Source of the DNA: Pyxidicoccus caerfyrddinensis
GTDB lineage: Bacteria > Myxococcota > Myxococcia > Myxococcales > Myxococcaceae
NCBI RefSeq assembly: GCF_010894405.1
Contig: NZ_JAAIYA010000026.1
Span: 47,494-111,493 of the forward strand
Length of the DNA stretch: 64,000 nucleotides
Reading direction: 5' to 3'
Position 1 is the first letter of the stretch, and each line of letters opens with the position of its first letter. The notes beneath the pieces were generated by a model. That model made no database searches. It worked only from the letters and a program-made list of their open reading frames with translations, and had not been told where the DNA came from. The position numbers were made by a program, and so were the translations under genes. Below, piece by piece: positions 33,192 to 41,191 of this stretch.

Positions 33192-36100
33192 GTGCAATCC
33201 ACCGCCGACATCCGAGACGCCCTCCCCCCTCAGGACACCGTGTGGCTGCGGGCCCTGAAGGCTGAAGTCCAACCCACCACCTTCAAGAAGGGGCGGGAGG
33301 TGGCGGAGACACGCCGCGTCTTCGGCCTCCAGAGAGAAGGCAACCGCATCACCGCGCAGGTCGCCGGCTCGACCGGCGAGCGCTACCAGGTGGCCATGGA
33401 GCTGGGGGACGGGAAGGCCACGTCCACCTGCACCTGCCAGTCCTGGAACGTGTACGGGCCGCACTGCAAGCACGTGGTCGCCGCCGCGCTCATCTACGCG
33501 GCGCGCTTCCGTCCGCCCGGCCCGCCGCCCCCTCGGCCGGAGCCCGTGCCTCCTCCCACCGTGGAGACCCCGGAGGTCGCCGCGGCCGATGACGAGCCTC
33601 AAGTGGAGCCCGTCTCCACGCCGGGCATCGACCCGGTGAACCTGCCGGCGCTCGCCAAGGTGGAGAGCTGGCTCGGTCTGTCTTCGCAACCGGATTACGA
33701 ATTCTTCTACCGCCTGACGCCCTCCAGCACCGGCAACGGGGGACGGCACTGGGTGGTGGACGTGCGCCGTCAGGACGCGCAGACCAAGGGCCCCATCCAC
33801 GTCAAGCGTCTGCTCCAGACGGGCGGCCGGATTGCGCCCGCGGACGAGCGCGTCTTCATGATGCTGTCGCGTCATGAGCACCGCTACGACTCGCGCATCG
33901 TCCTCTCCGACGAGGACCTGAGCGAGGTGATGGAGTTGTTGCGCTTCCGGCGCGTCATCTACCGGGGCACGCAGCTCATCAACACGGAAGCACCCGTGCG
34001 CCCGCAGATCCGCCTGGAGTCGCGTCCGGACGGCGCCACCGCGCGCATCGAGCTGCTCTTCCCGGACAGCGCCAGCTACGCCCTCAAGGACGTCATCCTC
34101 CTGTCGGGGAAGAAGACCTGGGTCATCCAGGCGCAGAACCTCCACGCGGTGGAGCCGGACTTCCCGCCCCGCCTGCTGCGCAAGTGGCTGCTGGAGCCGA
34201 ACATGTCCTTCCCGGCCGGGCAGCTGGACCGGGTGCTGACCTTCTTCGCCGCACACCTGCCGCGCTTCCGCATGGCGCTGAAGGCGGACGACATCGACGT
34301 GGACGAGTCGGTGGAGCCGCGCTTCATGCTCACGCTGGAGGGCAACCCGGAGAAGGTGAAGGTGCAGCTCGCCGCGCGCTACGGGCAGACCACCGTGCCG
34401 GTGTCTCCCACGGCCACGCACCTGGGCTACGCCAGCGGCGTGGGCGCGGACAGCCGCAAGCTGTACCGCCGCCGCGAGGAAGTAGAGCGCGCCGCCGGCA
34501 AGCTGCTGTTGGACCTGGGCCTGCGCTTCGAGCCGCAGAGCTCCGTCTTCGACGCCACCGCCGACATCGCGCTGGAGTTCTGGGCGCGCGGCCTGGCCTC
34601 GCTCCCCGCCGAGTGGGAGCGCTTCGGCGTGCAGGCCCCCAAGGTGCGCCTGCGTCCCAAGCTCAAGCCGCGCATCCGCGTGGGCATGAGCGGCGTGCAG
34701 TGGTTCGACCTGGATGCGGAGTTCGTCACCGACGACCAGGCGGTGGACCTGGGCGCGGTGCGCATGTGGCTGGACTCCGGCCGCAAGTTCGTCCCCCTGA
34801 AGGACGGCTCCTTCGCGGAGGCGGACCCCGCTGAAATCAAGCGCGTGGCCGACCTGCTGGAAGAGGCGGGCGCCATGCCCGGCCGCTCCCGCACGCGGCT
34901 GCCGCTGCACCAGGCCGTCGCGTTGGATTTGCTCGCGGACCTGGGCGAGTTCACCGAGGTGGAGGCCAAGGCGCGGCAGGCCATGCTGGAGCTGCGCGAG
35001 ACGGCCGGCGTGCCGAAGGTCGCCGTGCCGGAAGGCCTGCATGCCACGCTGCGCCACTACCAGGAGGCGGGCCTGTCCTGGCTCTGGTTCCTGCGCCGCC
35101 ACGGCCTGTCCGGCATCCTCGCGGACGACATGGGTCTCGGTAAGACGGTGCAGTCGCTGAGCCTCATGCAGAAGGTGGCCAACGACGAGGGCCACAAGCC
35201 GTCGCTCGTGGTGGCGCCCACCAGCGTGCTCGCCAACTGGGAGCGCGAGGCCGAGCGCTTCACCCCGGGCCTCAAGGTCATGGTGTGGCACGGGCAGGAC
35301 CGCAAGGAGCGCGCGGAGGACCTCAAGGGGATGGACCTGGTCCTCACCTCGTACGCCCTGGTGCGTCGCGATTTGGACCAGCTCTCCCAGGTGGGCTTCC
35401 GCTACGTCGTCCTGGACGAGGCGCAGAACATCAAGAACGCGGACAGCGCCACCGCGCAGGCGTGCAAGTCGCTGCCGAGCGAGACGCGCCTGGCGCTCAC
35501 CGGTACGCCGCTGGAGAACCGCCTGTCGGAGCTCTGGAGCATCTTCGACTTCCTCATGCCGGGCTTCCTCGGCAGCGCGGACAGCTTCAGCGACAGGTAC
35601 GAGCAGCCCATCCAGGTGGCCAACGACCCCGTCGCGAAGGACCGGCTGCGCCGCCGCATCCAGCCCTTCATCCTCCGCCGTCTGAAGACGGAGGTGGCCA
35701 AGGACCTGCCGCCCAAGACGGAGTCCATCGCCTGGTGCGAGATGGAGCCCGGTCAGGCCGCCCTCTACCGCGAGGTCCTGGAGGAGAGCCGCCGCAAGGT
35801 GCACGAGTCCATCGAGAAGGTGGGCTTCAAGCGCAGCCGCGTGTCCATCCTCGCCGCGCTGATGCGCCTGCGGCAGGTGTGCTGCGACCCTCGCCTCCTC
35901 AAGATGCCGCCCGGCACGCTGCTGCCGTCCAGCTCCAAGGTGGAGCGCTTCCTCCAATTGGTGGAGGACCTGGTGGCGGAAGGCCACCGCGCGCTCGTCT
36001 TCAGCCAGTTCACGGAGATGCTGGAGCTGCTCAAGCAGGAGGCGGACAAGAAGGGCATGCGCTACCTCTACCTGGACGGTCGCACCAAGGACCGCATGGG

Positions 36101-36446
36101 CAAGGTGGACGAGTACAACCAGCCCGACGGGCCGCCGCTGTTCTTCATCTCCCTGAAGGCGGGCGGCACCGGCCTCAACCTCACCGCGGCGGACTACGTC
36201 ATCCACTTCGACCCGTGGTGGAACCCCGCCGTGGAGGACCAGGCCACGGACCGTACGCACCGCATCGGCCAGACGCGCGCGGTCATCAGCTACAAGCTGA
36301 TTACCCGCGGCACGGTGGAGGAGAAGATCCTCGCGCTCCAGCGCCGCAAGCGCGACCTGGCCGCCGGAGTCCTCGGAAACGACGGCGACGAGTTGGGCCG
36401 GACGCTCACCGAGCAGGACATCCAGGAGCTGTTCACCGAAATCTGA
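33192..36446 (+). CDS. SNF2/Rad54-family helicase with SWIM zinc finger
   Basis: 1084 residues, GTG start. An N-terminal SWIM zinc finger (CTCQSW...CKH, ~79-95) is followed by a Pro-rich linker and a long middle region of beta-rich bacterial SNF2-associated type (~130-600). The ATPase core has DDMGLGKT (~649-656), DEAQNIKNA (~740), the helicase C domain from LVFSQFTEM (~934), LKAGGTGLNLTAADYV and DRTHRIGQTR. It is predicted to translocate on double-stranded DNA and remodel protein-DNA complexes, with repair or transcription roles in bacteria (RapA/HepA relatives). It precedes recN on the same strand by 144 bp, which mildly supports a DNA-repair role. Confidence 0.95.
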   Translation: MQSTADIRDALPPQDTVWLRALKAEVQPTTFKKGREVAETRRVFGLQREGNRITAQVAGSTGERYQVAMELGDGKATSTCTCQSWNVYGPHCKHVVAAALIYAARFRPPGPPPPRPEPVPPPTVETPEVAAADDEPQVEPVSTPGIDPVNLPALAKVESWLGLSSQPDYEFFYRLTPSSTGNGGRHWVVDVRRQDAQTKGPIHVKRLLQTGGRIAPADERVFMMLSRHEHRYDSRIVLSDEDLSEVMELLRFRRVIYRGTQLINTEAPVRPQIRLESRPDGATARIELLFPDSASYALKDVILLSGKKTWVIQAQNLHAVEPDFPPRLLRKWLLEPNMSFPAGQLDRVLTFFAAHLPRFRMALKADDIDVDESVEPRFMLTLEGNPEKVKVQLAARYGQTTVPVSPTATHLGYASGVGADSRKLYRRREEVERAAGKLLLDLGLRFEPQSSVFDATADIALEFWARGLASLPAEWERFGVQAPKVRLRPKLKPRIRVGMSGVQWFDLDAEFVTDDQAVDLGAVRMWLDSGRKFVPLKDGSFAEADPAEIKRVADLLEEAGAMPGRSRTRLPLHQAVALDLLADLGEFTEVEAKARQAMLELRETAGVPKVAVPEGLHATLRHYQEAGLSWLWFLRRHGLSGILADDMGLGKTVQSLSLMQKVANDEGHKPSLVVAPTSVLANWEREAERFTPGLKVMVWHGQDRKERAEDLKGMDLVLTSYALVRRDLDQLSQVGFRYVVLDEAQNIKNADSATAQACKSLPSETRLALTGTPLENRLSELWSIFDFLMPGFLGSADSFSDRYEQPIQVANDPVAKDRLRRRIQPFILRRLKTEVAKDLPPKTESIAWCEMEPGQAALYREVLEESRRKVHESIEKVGFKRSRVSILAALMRLRQVCCDPRLLKMPPGTLLPSSSKVERFLQLVEDLVAEGHRALVFSQFTEMLELLKQEADKKGMRYLYLDGRTKDRMGKVDEYNQPDGPPLFFISLKAGGTGLNLTAADYVIHFDPWWNPAVEDQATDRTHRIGQTRAVISYKLITRGTVEEKILALQRRKRDLAAGVLGNDGDELGRTLTEQDIQELFTEI

Positions 36447-36590
36447 GGGGTTGTGAGGTGGGGGCTCCAACGAGCCTCCTCTCCCACCCGCGCGCCAGAC
36501 GTGCGCACGACCCGAACGCCTGTGCAGTGTCAGAGGTACCTGCTAGGGTGTTCAGTCACCAGTGCCGTCGTATGACCACGGAGGGCGCGC

Positions 36591-38339
36591 GTGCTGCTGG
36601 GTCTTCGGATTTCGAACGTGGCGGTGATCGAGGAGGTGGAGGTGGCGTTCGGAGCCGGCCTCACCGTCCTCACGGGTGAGACAGGTGCGGGCAAGTCCAT
36701 CCTCGTGGATGCGCTGGGCCTGCTGCTGGGTGGGCGGGCCGACGCGGATGTCATCCGTGCCGGCTGCGAGGAGGCCTCCGTCGAGGGCGTCTTCGTGCGC
36801 ACCCCGGCCTTGGGGCAGCGGCTGGAGGAGCTCGGCCTGCCGGACCTCGGAGAGGAGGTGTTGGTGCGCCGCGTGCTCGGCCGGACGGGCCGGGGCAAGG
36901 TGTACGTCAACGGCGCCCTGGTGACGGTGGGCGTGCTGGGGAAGCTCACGCGGGGCGCGGTGGACATCGCCGGCCAGCACGAGCACGTCAGCCTCTTCGA
37001 CTCGGGCCTGCACCGCGTGCTGCTGGACCGGTATGGCGCCCTGGACGAGGCGCTGGCGGCCTACTTCGGCGAGTACACTGCGCTGCGTGAAGTGGACGCG
37101 CGCATGGACGCGCTGGGGGGCGACGAGGCGAAGGTGCGCGAGCGCGCCGAGTTCCTCCGCTTCCAGCTCGACGAGATTTCGCGCCTGGACCCCGAGGCGG
37201 GCGAGGACGCGCGGCTGGACGCGGAGCGCAAGCGGCTGGGCAGCGCGCAGAAGCTCAAGCGCCACGCGTCCGAGGCCGAGCTGCTCGTCTCCGGTGAGGA
37301 GCAGTCCGCCGTGGAGACGGTGGGCCGCGCGCTGGGGCTGGTGCATGACGCCGTGAAGACGGACGCCACGCTGGCGCCGGTGGCTCAGTCGCTCAGCACC
37401 GCACTGTCGGAATTGGAGGAGGCTCAGCGCCAGCTCAACCGCTACGTGGAGGGGCTGGAGTCGGACCCCTCTAGGCTGGCGGACGTGGAGGAGCGGCTGG
37501 ACGCGCTCAAGCGGCTGTGCCGCAAGCACGGCACGCACCTGGACGGCCTGCTCAAGAAGCGCGGCGAGCTCGAGACCGAGCTGGGCACGCTGGAGAACCG
37601 GAAGGAAATCCTCGAGGAGCTGGCGGCGGAGCGGCGCCGGGTGGAGGAGCGCACGCGCAAGGCCGCGGCGGCGCTGTCGCGCCAGCGCACGGCGAGCGCG
37701 GTGGAGTTCTCCGCCCAGGTCCGCGAGGGACTGGGGGGGCTGGCCATGGGCAAGGCGGCCTTCGAGGTGCGCGTGACGCCGAGGGAGATGCTGCGGCCGG
37801 ACGGCGCGGACGACGTGGAGTTCTTCTTCAGCGCCAACCCTGGCGAGCCGACGCGCCCGCTGGCCAAGGTGGCCTCCGGCGGTGAGGCGAGCCGCCTGCT
37901 GCTGGCCCTCAAGCGTGCGCTGGCCGACAGTGACGGCTGCGGCTCGTACATCCTCGACGAGGCGGACGCGGGCGTCAGCGGCGCGATTGCGGACGTGGTG
38001 GGGCGGATGATCAAGGAGGTGAGCAGCCACCGTCAGGTGCTCTGCATCACCCACCTGCCGCAGGTGGCCGCCTATGCGGACGCGCACCTGCTCATCCGCA
38101 AGAGCCTCAAGGGGGAGCGCACCGTCTCAGAGGTGGCCGTGCTGGAGGCGGGCTCGGAGCGCACCCGCGAGCTGGCGCGGATGATGTCCGGCGTGGAGGT
38201 GACGCGCGAGGCGCTCGGGGCCGCCGAGGCCCTGGTGCGCTCCGCCCACCGGGCGCTGGGTACGCCCGCCCCAAGGGCCCGGAGCCGGGAAACCGGCCCG
38301 GAGGGTACCCCGCGGGGCCGGCTCCGACGCACTGCGTAG
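36591..38339 (+). CDS. recN: DNA repair protein RecN (SMC-like ATPase)
   Basis: 582 residues, GTG start. RecN promotes double-strand-break repair by tethering DNA ends. Head domain halves are at both ends: LRISNVAVIEEVEVAF and Walker A GETGAGKS (29-36), then the ABC signature ASGGEASRLLLALKRA and Walker B YILDEADAGVSG with ITHLPQVAAYAD after it. The middle (~150-390) is a coiled coil rich in Glu, Leu, Arg and Lys, shorter than in SMC, as expected. No LexA-type box is apparent in the 144 bp upstream. The tail (after ~550) is Arg/Pro/Gly-rich and unlike the core. Confidence 0.97.
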   Translation: MLLGLRISNVAVIEEVEVAFGAGLTVLTGETGAGKSILVDALGLLLGGRADADVIRAGCEEASVEGVFVRTPALGQRLEELGLPDLGEEVLVRRVLGRTGRGKVYVNGALVTVGVLGKLTRGAVDIAGQHEHVSLFDSGLHRVLLDRYGALDEALAAYFGEYTALREVDARMDALGGDEAKVRERAEFLRFQLDEISRLDPEAGEDARLDAERKRLGSAQKLKRHASEAELLVSGEEQSAVETVGRALGLVHDAVKTDATLAPVAQSLSTALSELEEAQRQLNRYVEGLESDPSRLADVEERLDALKRLCRKHGTHLDGLLKKRGELETELGTLENRKEILEELAAERRRVEERTRKAAAALSRQRTASAVEFSAQVREGLGGLAMGKAAFEVRVTPREMLRPDGADDVEFFFSANPGEPTRPLAKVASGGEASRLLLALKRALADSDGCGSYILDEADAGVSGAIADVVGRMIKEVSSHRQVLCITHLPQVAAYADAHLLIRKSLKGERTVSEVAVLEAGSERTRELARMMSGVEVTREALGAAEALVRSAHRALGTPAPRARSRETGPEGTPRGRLRRTA

Positions 38340-38370
38340 GACCAAGTGAGGGGCAGGTGCATTCGTGTCC

Positions 38371-38399
38371 TTGCCCCATCCGTGGGCCTCACATAGCAT
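38371..38399 (+). promoter_or_regulatory. Sigma-70-type promoter giving a near-leaderless PP2C mRNA
   Basis: -35 TTGCCC (38371-38376), exact 17-bp spacer, -10 TAGCAT (38394-38399). The GTG start at 38407 lies 7 bp beyond the -10, so transcription should begin at or next to the start codon. The alternative GTG at 38365 would be upstream of this promoter. Confidence 0.55.
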
Positions 38400-38406
38400 C
38401 CCACCT

Positions 38407-39204
38407 GTGTCCAGCACCGCAGGGCAGACCGCGGCCTCCCGCCTCAAAATTGTCTCCGCAGGCCTGACGGACGTCGGGCGCAAGCGCAATCACAATGAGG
38501 ACAGCTTCCTTATTGATGATGAGCTGCAGCTCTATGTCGTGGCGGACGGAATGGGCGGTCACGCGGGTGGCGGTACCGCGTCGCGCATCGCCGTCGAGAC
38601 CATCGACAAGGAGATGCGCCGGGCGCGGGAAGGGAAGGACAACCCCTTCCTCTCCGTGCCCAACCTGCAGGATTCGCCCATCCCCGAATCGCTCCGCACG
38701 GCGGTAGAGAGGGCCTGCCTGGCCATCTTCACCGCCGCCCAGGAAGACGCGCGGCTGTCCGGCATGGGCACCACCGTCATCTCCCTGGTGGTGCGGGACG
38801 AGCACGCCTTCTTCGCCCACGTCGGCGACAGTCGCGCGTACCTCATCCGGGGGGACCTCATCCAGCAGATCTCCGAGGACCACTCGCTGGTCAACGAGCA
38901 GATCAAGGCCGGGATGATTACCCCCGAGGAGGCCAAGCACTCCCGGTACAAGAACATCATCACCCGCTCCGTCGGCTTCGAGGAGGAGGTGCAGGTGGAC
39001 GTCATGGGGCTGGTGTCGGAGCCCGGCGACGTCTTCCTCCTCTGCTCGGACGGCCTGGCCAACATGCTCGAGGACCGCGAAATCCACGAGGTGGTGTCCA
39101 AGGCCCGGACGCTGGACGAAGTGCCCAAGCGCCTCATCGACCTCGCCAACGAGCGGGGCGGGGACGACAACATCACCGTCATCGTGGTGCGCGTGGAGGC
39201 CTGA
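38407..39204 (+). CDS. PP2C-family serine/threonine protein phosphatase
   Basis: 265 residues from GTG 38407 (an upstream GTG at 38365 is disfavoured because a promoter lies between them). Metal-dependent PPM phosphatase motifs: RNHNEDSF (E31, D32), VADGMGGHAGG (D47), HVGDSRAYLI, LCSDGL and GGDDNITVIVV. It has no membrane or extra domains, so it is a stand-alone cytosolic enzyme, most like bacterial Stp/PrpC phosphatases that reverse eukaryotic-like Ser/Thr kinases. Myxobacteria encode very many such kinases. No kinase gene is adjacent, so its partner is unknown. Confidence 0.95.
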   Translation: MSSTAGQTAASRLKIVSAGLTDVGRKRNHNEDSFLIDDELQLYVVADGMGGHAGGGTASRIAVETIDKEMRRAREGKDNPFLSVPNLQDSPIPESLRTAVERACLAIFTAAQEDARLSGMGTTVISLVVRDEHAFFAHVGDSRAYLIRGDLIQQISEDHSLVNEQIKAGMITPEEAKHSRYKNIITRSVGFEEEVQVDVMGLVSEPGDVFLLCSDGLANMLEDREIHEVVSKARTLDEVPKRLIDLANERGGDDNITVIVVRVEA

Positions 39205-39252
39205 GTCGGCTGCTGTGACGTGCAGTGGCCGTGGACCCTCCCCATGGGTCTG

Positions 39253-39280
39253 TTGACCTTGATACTCTTCAGGTAAGAAT
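39253..39280 (+). promoter_or_regulatory. Possible promoter upstream of the M23 peptidase
   Basis: TTGACC (39253-39258) with TAAGAAT (39274-39280) at 15-16 bp spacing, slightly short of optimal. About 145 bp remain before the GTG at 39426. Confidence 0.35.
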
Positions 39281-39299
39281 GGTATCTGCCCCAACGTTT

Positions 39300-39323
39300 C
39301 CAGCGGCGGCGAAATGCCGCTGG
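39300..39323 (+). other. 8-bp stem-loop in the M23 peptidase leader
   Basis: CCAGCGGC (39300-39307) and GCCGCTGG (39316-39323) pair perfectly around an 8-nt GGCGAAAT loop in the 221-bp gap before the peptidase gene. It could be a leader structure or an operator; no T-tract follows. Confidence 0.35.
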
Positions 39324-39425
39324 GCGACGGAGGCAGGCTGGGGATTGGCTGGGGGAGGTGTTGCGCGAGAACGAGCGACTTAGCTTGTCGCGCCTGAAGT
39401 CCCACGCAAAGCAGGGAGCGGTCCC

Positions 39426-40343
39426 GTGGCGAAAAAGTCCTTCACACTGATGGTGATCCCGGACCACGACGCGCCGGTGAAGCGGTACACCATCCAGCGG
39501 TCCTTCCTCATGCAGGTGGGGATGGGGCTGATGTTGGTGGTGGGACTGGCGGCCGGGGCAAGTGTCCACTACTTCCAGGTCGCCGCCGACGCGTCGGAGA
39601 ACCGCATCCTCCGCGAGGAGAACCTGACGCTCCGCTCGCAGCTCAAGTCGGTGCGCGAGCGCATCGAGCACATCGGCTCCACGCTGGACCGGGTGGAGCG
39701 GTTCGACCAGAAGCTGCGCGCGATTACGCTGTTGTCCGACCCGCAGCGCAACCTGGCCATGGGCCCGACGGAGCCCGAGGCGGGCACCGCGGCGCCGGCC
39801 ACCGACACCCAGTTCACCCAGCTGACCACCACGGTGTCGCCCAACGCGCTGCTGGGGCGGCTGGACAAGCTGAGCGCGGAGGCCACCCGCCAGGAGCAGA
39901 GCCTCCAGGAGCTGCAGGCGTACTTCCAGGACCAGAAGTCGATGCTCGCGTCGACCCCGTCCGTCTGGCCCGCGCGCGGCTGGGTGACGAGCGACTTCGG
40001 CCAGCGGCTGGACCCGTACACCGCGGACCGGGTGATGCACGCCGGTCTCGACATCGCGGCGCCGCACGGCAAGGAAGTCTACTCGCCGTCGGACGGCACG
40101 GTGGTCTTCGCCGGCCTCGAGGGTGGGTACGGCAACGTGCTCGTCATCGACCACGGCTACGGCATCAAGACGCGCTACGGCCACCTGTCGAAGATGCTGG
40201 TGAAGGCGGGTGACAGGGTGAAGCGCGGGGCGCTCATCGCGGCGGTGGGCAACACCGGCCGCTCCACCGGCCCGCACCTGCACTATGAGGTCCGCGTCAA
40301 CGGCATTCCGCAGAACCCGCGCAAGTTCATCCTCGAGGAGTAG
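39426..40343 (+). CDS. Membrane-anchored M23 (LytM-type) peptidase
   Basis: 305 residues, GTG start. One N-terminal membrane helix (~29-47), then a periplasmic coiled coil (~57-110), a linker, and an M23/LytM domain (~185-303). Zinc ligands are visible: H205 and D209 in HAGLD, and H284/H286 in PHLHYEV, so unlike EnvC/NlpD-type activators it should be an active endopeptidase on peptidoglycan cross-bridges. The TM-coil-M23 layout is that of envelope-remodelling or division-linked hydrolases. A pair of repeated hairpins lies downstream. Confidence 0.94.
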   Translation: MAKKSFTLMVIPDHDAPVKRYTIQRSFLMQVGMGLMLVVGLAAGASVHYFQVAADASENRILREENLTLRSQLKSVRERIEHIGSTLDRVERFDQKLRAITLLSDPQRNLAMGPTEPEAGTAAPATDTQFTQLTTTVSPNALLGRLDKLSAEATRQEQSLQELQAYFQDQKSMLASTPSVWPARGWVTSDFGQRLDPYTADRVMHAGLDIAAPHGKEVYSPSDGTVVFAGLEGGYGNVLVIDHGYGIKTRYGHLSKMLVKAGDRVKRGALIAAVGNTGRSTGPHLHYEVRVNGIPQNPRKFILEE

Positions 40344-40355
40344 CGAGGGGCTTCG

Positions 40356-40434
40356 CTCCAGCGCTGGAGCCTCGGGCTCGCGCTGGAGCGGGAAGTGGCA
40401 TTCCAGCGCTTGGAGCCTCGGGCTCGCGCTGGAG
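40356..40434. repeat. Two near-identical 31/32-bp palindromic repeats, probable bidirectional terminators
   Basis: Copies at 40358-40388 and 40403-40434 differ by one inserted T. Each begins CCAGCGC and ends CGCGCTGGAG, so each folds into a hairpin; the first copy is preceded by CT, making the perfect palindrome CTCCAGCGCTGGAG (40356-40369). They fill the 100-bp gap between two convergent genes, so a terminator function in both directions is likely. Confidence 0.7.
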
Positions 40435-40443
40435 TTCAGGCGC

Positions 40444-41148
40444 TCACAGCGTGCCGGGCCCGGGAACGAACCCATCCAGTCGGAGGCGCCGGCGCTGAAG
40501 TCCGCTCGCGCGTCCGCTGCGCACCATGACGTGGGTGCGCTCCAGCTCGGCCCACACCAGTGGCCCCAGCACCTGCCAGTGCGAGGGCGCGTCCACCGTC
40601 AGCTCCAGCAGGCTCACCGTCCAGGCCGGTACGTCCGCATCGGGCGTCCCCTCGGGCAGCACGCGGCGCACGTCGCTCGCGAGCCGCTCCCGGGTGGGGA
40701 CGTCCAGGTCTTCGCGCACGGTGAGCTGCGAGGTGGGCACCAGCAGCGCGGCGAGGCAGTCCGCGTGCAGGCGCAGCACCTTGGCGCCCGGGTACTGCGC
40801 GGCAAGGGACTCGGCCGTGGCGCGCAGCACCGCGTCCCCGGTGGGGAAGCCGAAGCGCGCGTTGACGTGAATCATCCCCTGCACGTCGGCGATGACTGCG
40901 CCCACTCGCCACCCGTCATGGTGGGCGTGCGTGGACAGGTCGTACTCCTCCTTGAGGAGGTTGCCCTGGGTGAGGGCGGGCACCTGGAGCGCGCCCGTCT
41001 TCGCGTCGGGGTGGCCGCGGCGGGCCTGCTCGGCCTGGAGGAGCACCTCCACGGCGGCCTGCACGGGCGCGTCCCGGTGGCGCTGGAGCACCCACGGGTT
41101 CAGGGCGATGAGGGCGGTGGCGGTGGCGTCGTCGAGCGGGTAGGGCAT
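40444..41148 (-). CDS. Degenerate GGDEF-domain protein
   Basis: 234 residues. The middle (VGAVIADVQGMIHVNARFG, then TGDAVLRATAESLA) follows the GGDEF fold pattern, but the signature position reads HADCL (128-132) instead of GGDEF, and the residues that would form the I-site are YPGA rather than RxxD. It is therefore predicted to neither make nor bind cyclic di-GMP in the usual way. The N-terminal 60 residues are unassigned. It may be a pseudoenzyme with a protein-binding role. It converges on the M23 peptidase gene and follows the rlmM-like gene on the same strand (43-bp gap). Confidence 0.75.
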   Translation of the reverse strand: MPYPLDDATATALIALNPWVLQRHRDAPVQAAVEVLLQAEQARRGHPDAKTGALQVPALTQGNLLKEEYDLSTHAHHDGWRVGAVIADVQGMIHVNARFGFPTGDAVLRATAESLAAQYPGAKVLRLHADCLAALLVPTSQLTVREDLDVPTRERLASDVRRVLPEGTPDADVPAWTVSLLELTVDAPSHWQVLGPLVWAELERTHVMVRSGRASGLQRRRLRLDGFVPGPGTL

Positions 41149-41191
41149 CGCGCCCCTTCTGTAGCGCGTCCCGCGTCGCGGCGCAGGCGCC

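Noticed and set aside
32925..36470. Open frame of about 1180 codons on the minus strand opposite the SNF2 helicase
   Set aside because: Shadow of a GC-rich gene: Leu/Arg/His/Gly/Val-rich composition without motifs, while the plus strand carries all helicase signatures.
39343..39366. TGGCTGGGGGAGGTGTTGC considered as a second sigma-54 promoter
   Set aside because: Spacing between the GG and GC elements is four bases too long for a -24/-12 promoter.
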